A stretch of 64,000 nucleotides of DNA, taken from NCBI GenBank assembly GCA_025174535.1, contig JALBUN010000010.1, positions 1,984,001 through 2,048,000 on the forward strand. Direction: 5' to 3'. Below the pieces are notes generated by a model, which saw only the letters and a list, made by a program, of their open reading frames with translations, searched no databases and was not told the origin of the DNA. This document shows positions 47,556-58,716 of this stretch, piece after piece. The translations under genes and the position numbers were made by a program. The stretch's first letter is position 1; each line of letters begins with the position of its first letter. The stretch comes from Cantharellus purpuraceus (lineage: Eukaryota > Basidiomycota > Agaricomycetes > Cantharellales > Hydnaceae).

Positions 47556-48857
47556 GTAGAATGTGATTGGCTGTGTGAGAGGTTGGGCAATTTCAGCGAG
47601 AAACATGTGTATCCAGAGGGCCTCCTTTGCTGCATGTGTGGCGGCTATGTACTCAGCTTCTGTCATAGATAGTGCAATGATGGATTGTTTCTTTGAGCTC
47701 CATGAGATGATGCCCCCGTCAATAGTGAATATGTAGCCTGAGATCGAGTAGCAGTGGTATTGTGAGGCACCGTCTGCATCTGAGAAACCTTCAAGGCCAA
47801 TCCAATCCTGCTTCCCATTGACAGCCCAGTTCCAGTGACCTCCAGCTCCTATTACGAGCTTCCAGTCTGCAGTGCCCTTCAGGTAGCGGAAAACCCGCTT
47901 CACTTCCTCCCAGTGAGTGCATCCTGGGTTCTGCATGAACTGTGAAAGGAAGGTGGCCGCGAACATGATGTCGGGTCTCGTGCCAAGCGCTGCATACATG
48001 AGAGATCCAATGGCTTCATGGTAGGGTATGTTTCTCATGGCTTCATACTGGCGAGGGTTGTCGGGGCACTGCACAAGGCTAAGCTTGTGGTGTGGGTCTA
48101 GCAGAGTGGACAGTGGGTTTGCATCCTGCAAGCCAAATCGCTCCATGATCTTCGAGATGTAAGCATGCTGTGAGAAGGATATCATGTGTGCCTTTCTGTC
48201 TCTCTTCACCTCGATGCCTAGCATCCAGTGTAGATCACTGAGGTCCTTGATCTTGACCTCGCGGCTCAGTCCCTGCTTGAACCTGTGGATCGTGTCTCGC
48301 GAATTTCCAGCTATAGTCATGTCATCTACATCGGCAGCAATGAATAGTGAGTCAGCTCCTTCATGTTTATAGAATACTGCATGTTCGACACGGCATTGCT
48401 TGAAGTTGAGTCTACTCATGATCTGACAGAGAAGCTCGTACCATTCACGTCCAGCTTGTCTCAGACCATAGATAGCATGCTTCAGCAGACACATGTAGTT
48501 CTCTTTGCCAGGTTTCTCATAGCCCTTGGCTTGTCGCATATATATAGTTTCCTTGAGGGGTGCATTGAGGTAAGCACCATCTACATCCGTTTGTTCAGGC
48601 TCCCAGTCATTCCTGACTGCAAGTGCGGCAATAATCTGAATCACTGATAGCTTTTCCATTGGCACAAAGGTCTCGTTATAATCAATCCCTTCTGCCTGTG
48701 AGAATCCCTGCGCCACAAAACAAGACTTACGGCTTGCTATCCTGCCGGTCGTGTTGTGCTTGTAGTGCAGTACAAGGCGGCTACCGATGATGTTGGCATC
48801 CGGGGGTGGTTCCACTAGGATCCAGGTGCCCATTGTCTCATGCTGGTCAAGCTCCTT
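47556..48857 (-). pseudogene. Copia M reverse transcriptase and RNase H
   Basis: RT motifs in order: GSRLVLHYKHNTTGRIASRK, AQGFSQAEGIDYNETFVP, TDVDGAYLNAPL, YGLRQAGREWYELL, AADVDDMTIAG (two catalytic Asp kept), LSDLHWMLGIEV, GSLMYAALGTRPDI. RNase H starts with GFSDADGASQ and WSSKKQSIIALSMTEAEY, and is cut at FYCD by the 3' LTR. Separated from integrase by a single TGA at 48858-48860. Confidence 0.87.
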
Positions 48858-48860
48858 TCA

Positions 48861-50930
48861 GATAGACGCGTCCCAGGTGGGCCAGTCATCAAGTTTTCTA
48901 GCCTCTGCAACTGTTTCAGGGTCAGTTCCCGCAGTTCTGGCACCTATCATCACTAGCTCCAACTGCGATGATGACTCCCCCTCAAGCTCGACATCTCCAT
49001 CCTCTGGGTCAGTGAGGGTGAGAAGAGCAAGTGCCTGGTGAGTTACCGATGCAGTGGTGCCGGTGGGGGGGTCTGGGCGTTGGGGGGGAATTTGCATACC
49101 CCTTGGGTATATAGGTATGTTATTGCGGCCAGTGCTCGTTCCCTGCCCTCGTGCAATATTGCGCACATATGCTGATGGTTTTCTTAGCCTCTGACCACGT
49201 CCCTCTTGCTGGGGTTCTCTCACGGGGTCGGGTGGTTCAAAACCTGCAAGCGGGTCGATGCGTGGTGTTTGGGGAGGCTGCAGGGTGGGTTGTTTTTGCT
49301 CCTCACAATCCTGGGCCTCAGGTGAGTTATCCTCTTCCTCCTTTGGGTCAGGAGCATTGGCTTGGTCATGCCTGGGGATCCTGCAGTTGTTTTTGGCTGA
49401 CACATCACCTGGGGGTATGGCTACCATGTCATCAAACGAGATGTTGCACTTGTTCGTCACACATTGCTTTCCAGGCCAGTAAACTCGGTGAGCTTTACTG
49501 TCTCTGCTATATCCAACCCACCGCCCCTCATCTGCCTTCGCATCTAGCTTCCCTCGGTCCTCTTTCAGCACCCAGACCTTCGCACCCCATTCCAGTAAGT
49601 CGGTGAGATCAGGCTTCGCATTGAACATCATCTCGAATGGTGTCTTGCCATCTAGTTGGTAAGTTGTCGTTCGATTCTTGAGCCAGACTGCGTGCTGAAC
49701 AGATTCTGTCCAGAGGAACTTGGGGAGGTCCACCGCGTAGTGCATCGCGTGAGCATGTTTTATTAGCGTGTGGTTCAGCCTCTCCGCTACACCATTTTGC
49801 TCAGGTGTGTCATGCACAGTAAGGCTTCAGATTGTGCCTTTTTGCTTCAGATGCTGATTGAATTCCTCGGATAGATATTCTCCCCCTCAATCACTTTGAA
49901 GCCGGTGCAGCTTAGCATTGTGCTGTGTCTCTGCCCATGCTTCATAGTGCCGGTAGCAGGTAAGAGTATCACTTTTCTTTTTCATTGCATCCACATGGCT
50001 CCAGCGTGTGTGGTCATCTGTGAACATGATAAAATACTCATGTCCATCATAACTTCTAGGGGTGGTAGGTCCCCAGACATCTGTGTGTGTCTTCTCACCA
50101 AACTTGGTGGATCGTGGTCCTGACTGCCCCTTTGGGACGGCCTTCTGGGTTGCCTTTCCCTTCGCACATGAGGTGCAAAAGGTGGGTACGCTCCGCTTGT
50201 CTACCTCTATACCGGTAATGATACCTTTCACTACCAGCTCCTTTATGTAGCGTGGTGAGATGTGACCCAGCTGGCGGTGTAAGGTGTCTATGGATAGGGC
50301 CTTACACACTGAGTTTGCAGATTTGTGATCAACTCTGCATAGACCTCCAATGAGCGGGATCCTGCCTACAGTGGTGCCCTTCTGATCGCGGATTGTGCAA
50401 TGTTTGTTGTATAGTAGGACCATGAAACCGGCCCTGTCACACTTGATGAGTGATATCAGTGTGAAAGCCAGGTCTTTACAGTATAGTATGTCCTTGACCG
50501 TTATGTAGTTAGTACGCTTGTTGTTCAGGGTCGCTATTCTCATGTCTCCAACACTGGTAGCGTTGAATGTTGTCTTGTCAGCAGCAGCTATGGGGTAAGG
50601 AGTTATTTCCTTGAATTTGGTGAAGCGGTGTCGATCAGGGGACGTGTGAGATGTTGCTCCGGAGTCATATACATCAATTTCGGAGCCTGTTCGCAGACTG
50701 GCTTCCTGGGCTGTTGTGTGACCAGCGAGTATTGTTGTGAATGCCCACTCGTCAGCCTCAGTAGCAACGTTAGCTGAGTCCTTCTTATTGTCATCATCCT
50801 GCTTTTTCTTCCCCTTTTCTTTGCAATCTGCTTTCATGTGACCCGTCTTACTGCATTTCCAGCACTCTATGTCCACCTTCTTGGACTGTGAGTTGCCTCC
50901 TTTCCTGTGACCTTTCCCATGACTTTTGGC
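48861..50930 (-). pseudogene. Copia M zinc knuckle, protease and integrase
   Basis: Contains CWKCSKTGHMKADC (CCHC knuckle near 50860), DVYDSGATSH (protease active Asp near 50670), LHRQLGHIS with CTSCAKGK (GAG-pre-integrase/HHCC), then the integrase core with Asp in THTDVWGP, Asp in MFTDDHTRW and Glu in TPEQNGVAERLNH. TGA stops at 49887-49889 and 49827-49829 lie at the Arg of SD(R)GGEYL and the Arg of KGTI(R)SLTV. A Pro-rich linker follows the core. Confidence 0.85.
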
Positions 50931-51641
50931 TGCAGTGAGAGTGCTCTCTGAAGCCTTCAGTTGGCGCTCTTCTATTTTCAGCCTATCAAATTCCTCGAGT
51001 AAGCTTCCGACAATGGCCTCAGGCTTCATTTTGATCTGAGCGTGTCTTGCTGACAGTGATATTGCGTTGATGAGTGCTCAGTATGATTTTGGGAGTGATC
51101 CAAGGATTAGAGTGATGAGTTCATCATCCATAAGATCCACTTCCATTCCCGCAAGCTGTTCCTGCATACGCATCAATGTTTCCAGGTGTGTGTGTTCATT
51201 GGAGTCATCTTCACACTTCATTTCGTACATGCAGCAGCGTATGTCCACTTTGACTGTGAGTGACGTGTTCTCATGTTTGGCGCATACTGCACTCCAGAGA
51301 TCCTTCACAGTTGCCAACTTCCTGACCTCTATCAAGAGTGCATCTGGAATTGTTGTATAAATCTGCACTTTTATCAGTGCTTCGCGCTGATAATAGTTGT
51401 CCCAACGTCTCTCAGCCTTTTCATAGGCTTCCTCATCCGATTCAGAGATGACGGTGTTGTCATCATATGCTGGGAGCGGGTCTGGCACTCTAACCATGCC
51501 ATTCAGGTGTCGCATCACCCCTTTATTTGACCCAAGTGTAGCTAGCATCTGGGTTTTCCATGTGACCCAGTTTGACCCATCCCGGGCAAGCTTGGGAACC
51601 ACAAAACCTTTTGCTCCGTTGTTGTTATCGGCGGGGCCCAT
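50931..51641 (-). pseudogene. Copia M gag
   Basis: Starts MGPADNNNGAKGFVVPKL right after the 5' LTR. Copia Gag motifs: GSNWVTWKTQMLATLGSNK, TVKDLWSAVCAKHE, LETLMRMQEQLAGMEVDL, LILGSLPKSY. A TGA at 51078-51080 follows SLPKSY; the same frame then continues into ALINAISLSARHAQ. Confidence 0.85.
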
Positions 51642-51645
51642 AACC

Positions 51646-51811
51646 TGTAAAAGTAATCACACGGCTATGGAGATACTCAGTGTCTGGTAAGAACACTGTG
51701 GAATAATATTGGATAGTACCTATGGAGATACTATGCTACTGTAAGTGAATGCAAAATGAATTGAGAATGGATGCTCACCTCAGTGTCTGGTAAGAACACT
51801 GAGGTGTTACA
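51646..51811 (-). repeat. 5' LTR of copia M (166 bp)
   Basis: Partner of 47390-47555. Ends TTACA beside host sequence TGAGTCGG. No matching TSD found at the other end. Confidence 0.8.
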
Positions 51812-52232
51812 TGAGTCGGTCACGCCTGTATAGCTGGTGTGAGTCACGTGCGCTCTAGCTTACTAGCGCCGTTGCCTCAACAAGATGATTTACACAAACC
51901 TCAATCTTATTAAAGCAAAGGGACTATGAAAAATTTCCTTCCTTTTATATGGTGTCGCATGCCGAAGCGGCGCAGTGGCAAGATCGGACATCCAATGCAT
52001 TGCGGACCGTTGTGTATCTATCGAGGCGTCAACGCGTTCCTTCCAACAGTATTTGTGTAACCATGACCCATAAAACCTTGCGCATTGACTGTGAAAGTGA
52101 AATGTGTTCTAATGCCAAAGCATACCATCACAATACATAGGTTTCAAAGCTTTGGTAACCGCCACTGCAGTCGACCATCCCCCTTCATATAGACTGATGG
52201 CAGCTCTAATTTCTTCATCTACACAACTTCCT
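51812..52232. other. Spacer, nothing recognised
   Basis: Host-like sequence between copia M and the methyltransferase gene. Confidence 0.5.
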
Positions 52233-53017
52233 TTAAATAACACCGGGAACAAACCTGCATGGAACCTTCCGCCTATACACCTCCCAACGTCCCCCAAACT
52301 CCTTCTCTAGTCCTGTATCCTCCACACACCCCCTCCTCAACAACGACACGCATGTGTACCCCATCATTCCTCCCCAAACAATGAGTACCCATCGCATATT
52401 TGTCGTCATCAAACCACACTCCTGCACGTAACCGCCCGCGCCGAATACTGTGAGTGCTATACCAAGAAACAGGAAGACGCTAGCGGTGTACGAAGGGTGC
52501 CGTACGAATGCGTAGGGACCAGAGGTGATGAGCCGGTGGTTCCTTCGGATGGTGATCTCGTATGTGAAGAGGGTGCCAAGGGTTTTGTAGCACCAGAGGC
52601 GGAGGAGGGCGGAACCGTATATTAGGGAGGCGCCGAGGACGAAGCGAGGGGAGAGCGAGGAGAGGGACGGGAGGCCCTGGGTGGCACTGGTGCTAGGGCA
52701 GACGGTGGAGAGGATGCGCATCCCCTTGGTGCTTTGGAAAGAAAGTGCAAGGATCATGGCGGATTCAATCGCTACCATCCCGATCCCTGCAAGCTGCATG
52801 CAAAGTCATCATCAAGTTTATCAGCACTTTCAATCAGTGCTAATATATGAACCTGCATCAAGGGTGCCCAAAGACGACGAGAAAACCCCTCGAAGAACTG
52901 ATTACCTCCATTGAGTACTCGATATTCCTTGGTAGGCGGTGGATGTGGAGGATTGATTGCAACACGTTGGGATACAGCTGTGAGGATGAGGAGGACGGTC
53001 TTAATTGGCAACGACAT
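52233..53017 (-). CDS. Isoprenylcysteine carboxyl methyltransferase-like membrane protein
   Basis: Two exons, 52853-53017 and 52233-52793, joined in phase across a 59-bp intron to 241 residues, the usual size for this family. The start exon has a hydrophobic N-terminus (MSLPIKTVLLILTAV). The second exon has several membrane helices and the signature block of the ICMT/PEMT fold: ITIRRNHRLITSGPYAFVRHP, where RHP binds the methyl donor region, then RWEVYRRKVPCRFVPGVI at the end. Expected to methylate the C-terminal prenylcysteine of CAAX proteins, or a related small substrate, in the ER. In Agaricomycetes this family is often expanded, so the exact substrate is open. Intact as read. Confidence 0.85.
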
Positions 53018-53839
53018 GTGGATCAATGAACACGATTTGAGAGCTATCAGGGCGAGAAGTAAAACCTTCCTTTCTTATAGCAGGTGTGCATCAACTACTG
53101 GCGCCTTACGCGTAGCGATGTCACTTTTCCATATCCACATGGGGTTTCTCACCCTGACTAATATACTTAAAATAGTACTCTCAGATTTTGTATTAATTAG
53201 TACAAGGTAGTTCTCACTAGGCCTCAACAATTAAGCAGGGCACTTCACAATCATGCACTTGGACACCGGCACTGGATGCCGGAGCAAAGGTCTCCACAAA
53301 CAGGGTCGCAGAATTCACACAGCAGCGGTATTTTCGAATATTACCTCATGAGCTAATGGGGATCCAATTGCAAGCCGCATGTTAATAAATTTATATCACG
53401 CCTCCCAAATCACTTGGCTCACAGTTGTATATCTGAGGGAAGAGCAATGCGTGATCTCAGGACGTTTATTCCCTCGCACAGGGGTCAACAGTCTGTAATT
53501 CAAGCTCGTGTCCAACGGCCAAATTGCCTTTTTATGATCCAAAATAAACGGTTTGGAATCCATGGCGCATTGACGCTGCCATGAGGCATGTCTGACTTGT
53601 CTACCAGTAACCTTTCTCTCGGTTTGATATACTCAACATGCGGCCAAGGTGTCTATTAATGCGGAATACAAATATAACACGACTTGCGTATGGTGGCTAA
53701 AGCTAGACTTGCCTCTTATCATCTGAGCGTTGCAAGTTGATCACAATGCGACTGATTAGGGTTGGCGTGAAAAAGAGGAAGGGTTGGTACGCCAAGCAAA
53801 GTGCGGAAGGTCCATTTCACTGATCACATCTAATATTCA
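53018..53839. other. Intergenic region, nothing recognised
   Basis: No domain-bearing frame seen on either strand. Confidence 0.5.
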
Positions 53840-55039
53840 TGGCTGCTGAAACCTTACCTGGCATTCCTCAGTCCTTCCGACCCAAGTTGCATGGCCCTTC
53901 TGCTCTTGCGCTTGACAAGCTTGTCGACTTCCACCTCGAGCATAACCTAGACTACCTCTAAACTCGAATCACCCCTTGAGAAGGCTAAGTGCCCACAGTG
54001 ACTTGAGAGAGCTTCTTGAGGCTATTTATCTCGCGGGACATGCTCTGAAAGCAAGCATTTCAACCTTCGACGCTGCTCCGTCTCCGCTCGTTGGTGTCCT
54101 ATTCCTGATGATGGCCGTCCATACATTACCGTCCTTGTCTGCATTGGACTCGTAGTCAGTAACCCCCGGTTAGAAAGACACTGACCGTACGCCGTCAGCC
54201 GCTCTCCATCTCGCACAGAAACTCCACTGCGGCCATGTCTCACTTGATCAACTTGACCTCATGTTCCTACATCGTAGCTGCCGAGCATCATATCGCTCAC
54301 AGAGAACGCCTTGATGCCTTTGACTAGTAAACTGCGGCTCCCCGACTGCTTGAACAGGACAACGAATGCGCAGCCTAACGTCAATGACCTCTTCCTGCGT
54401 TTTTCTACGCCCGGGAAACCATTTGTTCCCGGCCTCCAACTTCAGCTGCTTCCGCCTGTCGCTTCCCCCGAGCTGGATCACCGCCATGATACTACATTGT
54501 TCAAGTTCGATAAGTTTCCCGAAGCCTATCCATCTCTACCGGACTGCATTCCGGGAGTGGCTATGTGCGCCCGGAGATGCAACCCCCCGTGGCAGGCATG
54601 ATGACCAGGCCGCATATGCTCTGTCTACGTCTGATTACATTGATTGTTGATGATGCCGCCGATCAGAATAGTTGGGGGTCTAGCTGATGATGTTGCTACA
54701 GTGGCCCGATGGAAGAGATGATCCAAAGTGATCCCCGGATCAGAGACGCCCTGATCTTCGGACACGGCAGGCCGTTCAATAGAGTTCTTATTGAGCCCTT
54801 GGCCGGGAATGAGGTTGACATCAATGCTCCAGCTGCCGTTCAGGGCGACCTAGATCTAACATGATGAGCGCCTTTTCGCTGAGCACGGGCGCTCAAGCGC
54901 TCACGAGTGGTTCTTCGACAGGCCTTCCATCGAAGCGGCCAACTCTCCGGCAGACCCACAGTCGCCTCTTCCGCGGTTTCATCATCGTTGACCTCCGCAA
55001 GATGCCCCTGCCTTGTCTTGTAATCTGAATAATAAAAGC

Positions 55040-55064
55040 TCAGTCCGTATATTGTGAATACGGC
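55040..55064 (+). repeat. Half copy of the hairpin repeat
   Basis: CTCAGTCCGTAT..AATACGG, the first hairpin only, flanked by two copies of GAATAATAAAAGCT (at 55027 and 55079). Confidence 0.6.
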
Positions 55065-55142
55065 TCCATAGATACCTGAATAATAAAAGCTACATGATAG
55101 GAAATGTAAGTAAAGTTGCAGAGCGTAAAATGGCCTCAGAGT

Positions 55143-55240
55143 TCCTCACCTCAGTCCGTATATTGTGAATACGGTTGAGGGAGGACGGGCAACCGCAGAC
55201 GAGTTATATATGTCTGCGGTGGTGGAAATTTTAAGTAAGT
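55143..55240 (+). repeat. Double-hairpin dispersed repeat, copy 2
   Basis: Same unit as 19285-19385. Here the second stem is perfect: ACCGCAGAC with GTCTGCGGT around GAGTTATATAT. Lies inside the reductase pseudogene. Confidence 0.7.
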
Positions 55241-57060
55241 ATGTATAGCTCGGCAACACCTAAACGCTACGTGGACGGACATCACACGTAGGGATTGTCT
55301 CTAATGTGATTGTGACCCATATACGTCTCATATTCCAACACCTTGTACGAAGCACACCGTCATCCGATCTGTAGCGTGGAGACAGTTCGCGCAGAGATCG
55401 AGCAGGCCTACATTGCGTTGAGGATGAGAAGGCGATGGAAGAGACACATGCAAAACACTGTCAATGGATGACGTGCTGCTGATACTCGTGAAAGAGACCG
55501 TGGAAGGGTCATGAGCGTGCCAAAACTGCAGGATCAGAACCTATTTCTGCAAGGTTGCGGTAAGTGAACATTTGAACCTTTGGAATATGGATGACTTGTG
55601 TCTACATAGACCCCTCGTAAAGCCTACCGGGAGGACAGTTTAAAAGCAACTTTCGTCCGGCAGGTGACTGTACGGACACTCAAGACGGGCCGGCGCAGTG
55701 ATGAAGACAATCGAGGCTCCCCAGCTAATTGTGTGCGGCTGCCTTCCTGTTGCGGTTGATGTGTCCAGACAGCCATCTCACGTCCCTTTCTAACTTCTTA
55801 CAATGTCACCAACGGTTCGTCACTACCAATGAGCACGTCGCTCCTAACGGCCACGCCACTGCCAATGGACATGTCACTCCCAGGAACATTGAAGCCGAGC
55901 CTCTTTCCCCGATGATCCTTATAACAGGAACGACAGGCGTTCTGGGATGCCACGTTCTTCACCCAATTTGCGCAGGAGACCAGCGTTGCTCGGATTCATG
56001 CAATCGGCCGTGCATCAGATCCCGGGCATTTGCAAGACAGGCAGCGATCCGCATTGGAGGGTCGGGTCCTCTCGGGTGCAATCCTTAACAACCCTAAAAT
56101 TGTTCTTATTCCTGCTGAAACCTTGAGAAAATATTGGAGGAGATATGGTCGCCTTATATTCGGAGTTCGCCCTTTCAGCTAATGCAAAGGTGCTCCCACA
56201 GATTAAATTAACCGTAACGCACACACCTACCATATTTCTTGCCCCCTCAACTTCGTTGACGCCTTCGACTCTCAAGTCGCCTTCAACCGCTCCCTCGTCG
56301 ACCTTTCCGCTCATTCTCAGCCTGTGAAAAGCCGCGGATTGTATTTGCCAGTTCAGAAGGCCCGCTGCAGAACCAAAGGTTCCGGAGGAAAGGCAGATGT
56401 GGGAATCCAGAGGACGGGATACAGTGAGAGTAAGAGAGTGTGCGAGATGGTACATCACCATCCATCTTTATTTCGTTATATGCAGTCGAGCCCTGGCTTA
56501 TTTGATCATACAGGTTCTGGCTCTCTATCCCCATCATTGTCGTGTCCTGTCAGGAGCTGGCGTGTCTTTCGGACTCTTGGAGTCTTAGCCATGTACTCAA
56601 ACGTTGACGTTGCTGCGATGCTGATGGACGTTACTACGATCATGTAAGTGTGTGCCTGGCTTCCCAAAGACACTATAGCTTCCGGAATGACCAAACAAAC
56701 CTGGTATAGACTGGATGGTGCAACATCGCGGTCGACTTCCGTGGAGACGTCAGCGCGCCACCCATGCCCTGTGATTTCTGCCATCAATACCGCGTTACGT
56801 ATTACGTGGACGAAGCAATATGGACAACCAGTGGGTCTTTTGATCCATATGCCACTGACGCTGCGACTGTTTTATGGTTCTCTTGCTCGATAGCGTTGAT
56901 GAGCCCCCTTGTGCAGTATATTCCCTGCTCAGCTCGCTCAACGTTACGAAAACCTCTTGGCTGGGATGGTTGAATGGAGCTGTACGTATGTTATTCAGTG
57001 ACTCTTAGTGTGAATGGGAGCATTCTTGCAGAAATGGTTGCTCTTGAATGAAACCATTGC

Positions 57061-57427
57061 TGTGACTGTCGACCTTATCGATCGAAGTAAAGATTTAGGC
57101 TCGTTCGTTTTTCATAGATGAAACCTATAGACTTATATACAAAACAACTCGTAGTAGGGAGTTCTTTAAGAGAATCAAATTCCCTTTTCCCCTTGTCCCA
57201 TTGTCTCAGATAAGCTGTAGTTATCCCCGTTGTCCCTTTGATACGACACACATTGTTCTGGCAACATCAAGGTCAAATTGTTGTCTAGTCAACACTCCCC
57301 CTCAATTTGGACATCTTCTCAAACCCCAATTTCTCACACAGGTACTGATGCTGGTTCATCTCAAGTCCCTTTGTCATCAAATCTGCTGGGTTCTCCTTTG
57401 ATCAGACATAGGTAAGTGCTGCCTCAT
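57061..57427 (-). mobile_element. Copia 3' end: pol tail, polypurine tract and LTR
   Basis: The minus strand reads ENPADLMTKGLEMNQHQYLCE, the typical end of copia RNase H, then AAATTGAGGGGGAG (polypurine tract) and a candidate LTR at 57061-57294 (TGTTGACTAG..CAGTCACA, with TATATAAG). Cut at 57427 by the gypsy 5' LTR. A third copia family in the window. Confidence 0.75.
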
Positions 57428-57693
57428 TGTAAGTACCTTGGGTACTTACTTACTATAGTATATATCTAGATAGTTATATTTAATGTATGCAGCATTCCAT
57501 TAAGGAATGCTGTCTTCTTGATAGATATATGCGCCCATAGGGTGCATATGTATAGTTATTATGTAAGCCTATGGACCCAAGTACACATGTGGGTCCACAT
57601 ATAGTAGACAGAACTTAGTAACTACCACACTGTACAGCACAATACACTTGGTTGAGTTCTGTGCAATGGTGTGAACTAAGACACCCATTAACA
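57428..57693 (+). repeat. 5' LTR (LTR-C) of gypsy element E2
   Basis: 266 bp, TGTAAGTACC..CCATTAACA, matching 42649-42929 in reverse complement. Gag follows. Confidence 0.85.
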
Positions 57694-57884
57694 CTTTTTT
57701 AAACTTCCAAAAGAAAAATCAAATAATTCTTCCTCATTATTGAAGTTTTCTAGTCAATACTAGAAAACCAGCTGTTGCTGGTGTACAGAAGTATACCAAC
57801 CCCCCCAGTCACTCATATAAGTGAGCAACTAGTAGACTAACTTAATTAGCCTACAAAGATAGAAGAAAGAAAGGAGTCATCATA

Positions 57885-58672
57885 ATGATGACTCGCAGTA
57901 GAGTGAGTCATGCTGGCAGCACACAGGACATCATAAATGATGAACGGTGGCACATAGCCAGCAGCAGAAGCTCCCATGAAGGGGAGCTAGACCCTAGAGA
58001 AGTCACAGGGACTTCTCGTAAGGAAGACTCTAGAAGAGAGTTGCCGTGATCGCGAGACTGCACAGACGATCACACAATAGATCATGCAGCACAGAGCAGC
58101 GTGAAACCCACAGGTCAATTGCAAGATTGACCAAACAACTCATGTGTAATCAACATGAGATGAAGAGCATTAGTGAAGCTAGTGCTCAGGCAGCTAAGAT
58201 GGCTGCTGAAGCAGGGCATGCTGCCACTACTATGGGGCAGCAAATAGCAGAGCTAGGAACGATGTTAAAATTGCTCCAAGAGAACTCTGAGCAATGCAAG
58301 TCACATTGCCGGAGATCAGATTCTCGACAAGAATCTGAATCCAGAGAGTCTGGACCTCCCTGGGGTGAGAGGGTCCAACTGAATGATCGGTTAGACAGAG
58401 GAAGTGAAATTCCCCCAATGGAGGGAATTAGAGACCCAGTAATCCCTGTGAGGCAAGGATTACTGATCCAGATTGAAGAGGAAACTCCTCAATCTATGGC
58501 AAAGGAGCTTGATCAAGAGATCGAGCTATGGAAACAAAGAGAAGTTGAGGCTTCTCATAAACATAGATTAGCCCTCGAACAGAAGGCTAAACATGCAGAG
58601 CAGGAACTCGGCCAGCTGTTTAGAGAGGAGTGGCCCCAGCAAGAACTCAATGTGGCTGTCAATTTAAATTGA
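57885..58672 (+). pseudogene. Gypsy gag of element E2
   Basis: Frame one starts MMTRSRVSHAGSTQD at 57885 and stops near 58047; a second frame continues from there to 58672, with a coiled-coil-like region (EMKSISEASAQAAKMAAEAG) and an acidic, charged tail. Position after the 5' LTR makes it gag. No zinc knuckle remains: PR and the front of RT are deleted. Confidence 0.65.
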
Positions 58673-58716
58673 CAGTTGCAACATGTGCTGAACAGTTATC
58701 AGCATGTGTGAGTGGC

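Larger units (their letters stand above)
47390..51811 (-). mobile_element. Ty1/copia element M, nearly complete, minus strand
   Basis: Terminal repeats of 166 bp at 51646-51811 (5') and 47390-47555 (3') bracket gag and pol in the copia order gag-PR-INT-RT-RH. Four internal stops, all TGA at expected arginines (51080-51078, 49889-49887, 49829-49827, 48860-48858), and no other obvious damage in between. The RNase H end is missing: pol runs straight into the 3' repeat. Confidence 0.87.
53840..57000 (+). pseudogene. Adenylate-forming reductase (NRPS-like, A-T-R) pseudogene
   Basis: Fragments of a three-domain adenylation, carrier and reductase protein occur in the right order but in all three frames. 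Front of the A domain: LDKLVDFHLEHN (about 53908). Late A domain: NVNDLFL (54378), MEEMIQSDPRIRDALIFGHG (about 54713) and THSRLFR plus RKMPLPC (54955-55015). Carrier domain attachment site: LFLQGC then, across an intron, DSLKATFVRQ (55540-55675). Reductase: ILITGTTGVLGCHVL (55916), SQVAFNRSLVDLS (56275) and GYSESKRVCEM (56420). Many stops and shifts. A hairpin repeat sits between the A and T parts. Such enzymes activate and reduce carboxylic acids; this copy cannot. Confidence 0.78.

Noticed and set aside
49151..49606. 151-residue plus-strand ORF
   Set aside because: Antisense to the copia M linker after integrase.
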